Assembly: GCA_024224995.1 (NCBI GenBank)
Contig: JAAENB010000430.1
Location: 1 to 8,119, forward strand
Reading direction: 5' to 3'
Length of the DNA stretch: 8,119 nt
Source: a bacterium
Lineage (GTDB): Bacteria > Spirochaetota > UBA4802 > UBA5550
The notes under the pieces were generated by a model, which was given only the letters and a program-made list of their open reading frames with translations, was not told the DNA's origin and did not search any database. Position 1 is the stretch's first letter; each line of letters opens with the position of its first letter. A program made the position numbers and the translations under genes. Shown one piece after another: positions 5,445-8,119 of the stretch.

Positions 5445-6389
5445 TTACCAGTTATTATCTCCCGCTATTCTATACAGCTCCTCAACCATCTTCCGGTTAT
5501 ACCCATAATGTTCAGCGTTTTTCATGGCAATGGCAAACCAGCTTTTGTCCGGAGATTCCGCTCCCCGGTCAACTTTGGTCACGGGCTTATAACTATGATA
5601 CCTGGCAGATAATATATACAGGAGTCTGCAAATCCCGTCTTCAAGATCGGTCATATTCTCTTTTAAATTGGATTTTATTGCCAGCTGTATTTCATGCTCC
5701 GGCAAAATAGGCAGTTCATTTAGTATGGTGCGGGAAAGATCGGCAATATAGCGTTTAATCTTCCCCGGCATTTTAAGCGCGTCATCGAGATTCATATTAT
5801 TTCCGCCCGAACCCAGGGGATATTTCATATAGGCCGCGTTCCGCACCATAAGCATGACCTTGGCGAATATAATATACTCACCACATTCAAGATTGGTTTT
5901 TTGAACCCGGACAATCTCGTTATAAATAAACTTTCTCCGGTCGAATATCTCGGTTAAATAGCGTTCCAGGATACCATACTGGAGTATATTTATTACACTG
6001 TTAAAACGATACCGTACATCCTTGTTCCTGAATATTGCCAGTATAAAGGCATGCAGTTTTTCCTGCTGAAAACGGATTGGCACTGGCGAACCGCTTATGA
6101 GCCTGTTCAAGATCTCCAGGTCCGCGGTATCAATAAATTCATCAATTACGGGAAGAACCTCCTGGCTTACCCGTTCATAGAGGTCGGAAATAAGCAGCTG
6201 CAATACCTGGCTCCATTCCAGGTTTGGAAAGAACTGGGGTGTTTTAAAGGTCTGCTTTAACTGGCCCATATTCTGGACAATAAAATTAAGCAGCAAGCCC
6301 TCACCTATGAGCAGGGGTTCATTCTTGATATTTGGATTTTGCAGGAGATGATTCACAAAATCACTCATTTTAGCTCTGTCTTCAGGCAT
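5445..6389 (-). CDS. Soluble, mostly helical protein of unknown function, first gene of the voltage-sensor operon
   Basis: The product is 314 aa from the ATG at 6389, or 307 aa from the in-frame ATG at 6368 (M-S-D-F-V-N-H). Neither start has a strong SD; the second has a weak GAG 5 nt upstream and may be the true one. It has no signal peptide or membrane segment and appears almost entirely alpha-helical, with alternating hydrophobic heptad-like stretches at about 25-48, 58-100, 108-150, 155-185, 205-265 and 282-308. Notable runs are E-V-L-P-V-I-D-E-F-I-D (77-87), F-A-K-V-M-L-M-V-R-N (175-184) and a Gly/Asn-rich loop (192-200). I recognise no catalytic motif or family. The gene is followed after 10 bp by the voltage-sensor gene and preceded by a good promoter, so the two are probably made together. 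It could be a cytoplasmic partner of the HAMP-like tail, but that is inferred only from adjacency. Confidence 0.8.
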   Translation of the reverse strand: MPEDRAKMSDFVNHLLQNPNIKNEPLLIGEGLLLNFIVQNMGQLKQTFKTPQFFPNLEWSQVLQLLISDLYERVSQEVLPVIDEFIDTADLEILNRLISGSPVPIRFQQEKLHAFILAIFRNKDVRYRFNSVINILQYGILERYLTEIFDRRKFIYNEIVRVQKTNLECGEYIIFAKVMLMVRNAAYMKYPLGSGGNNMNLDDALKMPGKIKRYIADLSRTILNELPILPEHEIQLAIKSNLKENMTDLEDGICRLLYILSARYHSYKPVTKVDRGAESPDKSWFAIAMKNAEHYGYNRKMVEELYRIAGDNNW

Positions 6390-6437
6390 AAAACAATCTA
6401 TCGACCTTATTTATTATCTTTATTTAATTCAAAATAT

Positions 6438-6466
6438 ATTATTATGTATATAAATCAATTTGTCAA
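6438..6466 (-). promoter_or_regulatory. Sigma-70 promoter of the helical-protein/voltage-sensor operon
   Basis: On the minus strand an exact TTGACA (6461-6466) is separated by 17 nt from AATAAT (6438-6443, five of six matches to TATAAT). Transcription would start near 6431, giving a leader of about 42 nt before the ATG at 6389. The surrounding 6390-6506 interval is very AT-rich and lacks an obvious terminator for the upstream symporter gene. Confidence 0.65.
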
Positions 6467-6506
6467 TAAGAATAACTTTATTTTGTTGTACGTTTATACT
6501 AACGAT

Positions 6507-8009
6507 TTAACCGGACTCCCGTTTGGGCAGGAACAGGTTCGCGAACATTCCCACTAACAGAGATACAACACACCCTATTGGTACAAACCAGGGCCAAAAT
6601 ATTTTGATATCCAGTGAGATAAGAAACTCAACCCAGAACCACATACTATTGAGATCCTGGCCCTGGGGCAGGGGCATCATGATTCTCACAATAACAACAA
6701 TACCTGCCAGCACTCCAATGAGAGCCGCGGTTTCATTAAATGTTTTGGAAAACCGTCCCAGGATAAATATCCCCAGCATTCCGCCATAGGTTATGGATGC
6801 GATAGTGAGTCCCAGCTCCACCAGGGGACTCTTATTGTCGGATAATAACGATGAAATGGCAATAATTACCAGGGTCCAGGTAAGGGCGATAATCCGTGAT
6901 AAAAACAATTTTTTCCTGTCGGAATAATCTTTTCCTGTTATACCCAGGATATCGATCGCGGTTGAAGCCGACAATGAGTTGATCGACGAACTGAGAGTAG
7001 ACATGGCTGCCGCGAAGATTCCGGCCAGCATAAGTCCCTTAAGCCCCACCGGTAGATAATTAATAATAAAAACAGGCATAATCTCATCGGGTTTGGAAAA
7101 TCCCTTATTCTGCATCAGTACCATAAGAAACAGTCCCAGGAGCATAAACAGGGCAAACTGAAAGAATACAATAACACCGCTGTAAATAATCGCTTTTTTT
7201 GCCGACCGTTCATCACGGCAGGTAAGAAGGCGCTGCACCATAAGATGATCGGTCCCATGTGAAGCAAACGAGAGAAGAGCTCCACCAATGAGGCCTGAAA
7301 AAATATTATATGAGCCCAGCAGGCTTCTCCATCCCTGCTCCAATCCGCTTGAAACAACAGTAAGACGCTCCCCCGGTATCTTAGCAAAAATTGATAAAAA
7401 GGATTCGTCCATAATATATACAACCATACATATTCCGGCTATGGCACTCACAATATACAGCCCCAGCTGGATTGAATCAACGATTACTACGGACTTGATT
7501 CCGCCGTACAGGGTATAAACAAACGTCGCCAATCCAATGACAACTACTGAAGTAGTATAATCCATCCCCGTGAGCAGCTTTAATGGAATTGCTGTTACGA
7601 ATAACCGTATACTATCGCCAAGGAGGCGTGTTATATGAAAGATCACGGCAATTATCCGCCGCGACGATATGCCAAAACGATTATGTATAAACTGGTATAC
7701 CGTATCAAAATCCCCGGCAAAATATTTGGGCAGCAGCACCACCGCAACCAGAATTCTGCCAAGAATATAGCCCAGGGCAACCTGCAAAAATCCCAACCCG
7801 CTAATATAGGCAAGCCCCGGTATGGAAATAAAAGTGAGGGTACTGGTCTCTGTTGCCACGATTGAAAAACAGGCCAGCTGCCACGGAATGGACTTCGCTC
7901 CCAAAAAATAATCTTTTACGTTCTTCGCCTTTGAAAAGCTAATCCCAATAACATTAATAAGAACAAAATAACCAATTATAATAACAAGATCAATTCCACC
8001 AAGTTTCAT
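6507..8009 (-). CDS. Sodium:solute symporter (SSS/SLC5 family), substrate unknown
   Basis: The product is 500 aa, a normal length for the family, with about 13 membrane helices and an outward-facing N-terminus expected. SSS proteins use the Na+ gradient to import small solutes such as sugars, sialic acid, amino acids, vitamins or carboxylates. The first helix starts I-D-L-V-I-I-I-G-Y. The motif V-A-T-E-T-S-T-L-T-F (51-60) corresponds to the unwound first core helix. Y168-G-G-I-K-S-V-V-I-V-D178-S-I-Q matches the conserved YGGxxxVxxxDxxQ stretch. S-H-G-T-D254-H-L-M-V-Q-R (250-260) and A-G-I-F-A-A-A-M-S-T-L-S-S-S (329-342) form the family signature and the Na+-coordinating helix. No key element is missing. 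A purine-rich GAGAGAGA precedes the start at 8009. The substrate cannot be read from the sequence, and no catabolic genes are adjacent. Confidence 0.93.
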   Translation of the reverse strand: MKLGGIDLVIIIGYFVLINVIGISFSKAKNVKDYFLGAKSIPWQLACFSIVATETSTLTFISIPGLAYISGLGFLQVALGYILGRILVAVVLLPKYFAGDFDTVYQFIHNRFGISSRRIIAVIFHITRLLGDSIRLFVTAIPLKLLTGMDYTTSVVVIGLATFVYTLYGGIKSVVIVDSIQLGLYIVSAIAGICMVVYIMDESFLSIFAKIPGERLTVVSSGLEQGWRSLLGSYNIFSGLIGGALLSFASHGTDHLMVQRLLTCRDERSAKKAIIYSGVIVFFQFALFMLLGLFLMVLMQNKGFSKPDEIMPVFIINYLPVGLKGLMLAGIFAAAMSTLSSSINSLSASTAIDILGITGKDYSDRKKLFLSRIIALTWTLVIIAISSLLSDNKSPLVELGLTIASITYGGMLGIFILGRFSKTFNETAALIGVLAGIVVIVRIMMPLPQGQDLNSMWFWVEFLISLDIKIFWPWFVPIGCVVSLLVGMFANLFLPKRESG

Positions 8010-8072
8010 TATCTCTCTCTTAAGAAGCTAAATTTTGCTTGTGCGCGGGCCTGGAAGTAGTATGGGCTCTTT

Positions 8073-8107
8073 GGATTGCTGCGGAACTCGCTCCGCTCAA
8101 ACAGTCC
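8073..8107. repeat. Imperfect hairpin sequence upstream of the symporter gene
   Basis: Arms GCGGA (8081-8085) and TCCGC (8092-8096) form a perfect 5-bp stem with a 6-nt loop. Beyond a 3-nt bulge (8097-8099), outer arms 8073-8080 and 8100-8107 pair at seven of eight positions, counting one G-T pair. Its GC-rich composition differs from the surroundings. From memory it resembles dispersed CGGAACTCGCT-type palindromes seen between genes in some spirochaete and other genomes; I could not check this. Confidence 0.4.
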
Positions 8108-8119
8108 TCACAACCCAAA

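Noticed and set aside
8020..8118. Minus-strand open frame running in from the right edge, ending 10 bp before the symporter start
   Set aside because: Only 33 codons are visible, no recognisable motif is present, and the sequence is dominated by the hairpin repeat; it cannot be supported as a gene tail.

Overview
The window is a moderately AT-rich bacterial segment. It carries six protein-coding genes and a seventh cut by the left edge. All but one lie on the minus strand. The gene complement suggests a spirochaete or a similar Gram-negative bacterium: lipoprotein and Sec signal peptides, a receiver domain fused to an RsbW-like ATPase, lineage-specific proteins of unknown function, and sigma-70-type promoters. 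This assignment is an inference from style and is not proven. There are no RNA genes, CRISPR arrays, insertion sequences or transposases.

Layout from left to right. Positions 1-570 (minus) hold the first 190 codons of a lipoprotein zinc metalloprotease, cut exactly within its HEFGHAL motif. Positions 571-756 hold hairpins and poly-T tracts that probably end mgtE transcription, plus a weak promoter for the protease. Positions 757-2142 (minus) encode a complete MgtE magnesium channel. Its leader (2140-2234) holds three consecutive stem-loops, one of which encloses the Shine-Dalgarno sequence and start codon. Positions 2253-2978 (minus) encode a Sec-exported protein of unknown function, apparently transcribed from a promoter near 3115-3143. 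A 324-base divergent intergenic region follows (2979-3302).

The only plus-strand gene (3303-4247) encodes a degenerate receiver domain, with Glu at the usual phospho-Asp site, fused to a GHKL/RsbW-like ATPase. Its stop codon lies 2 bp from that of a convergent minus-strand gene (4250-5434). That gene encodes the most unusual protein here: a canonical S1-S4 voltage-sensor domain with seven basic residues at every third position in S4, then a TM5-periplasmic-TM6-HAMP-like module in place of a pore. It forms a two-gene operon (10-bp gap) with an upstream, soluble, helical protein of unknown function (5445-6389). The operon is served by a good sigma-70 promoter (TTGACA-N17-AATAAT, 6438-6466). Upstream of that lie a complete sodium:solute symporter (6507-8009) and, at the right edge, a hairpin-forming sequence.

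Several genes concern ion gradients or signalling: a Na+ symporter, a Mg2+ channel, a voltage sensor with a receptor-like output, and a receiver-ATPase regulator. The best candidate for an undescribed system is the voltage-sensor/HAMP protein with its co-transcribed helical partner. It may be a pore-less membrane-potential receptor. The convergent receiver-ATPase gene is a possible but unproven associate.
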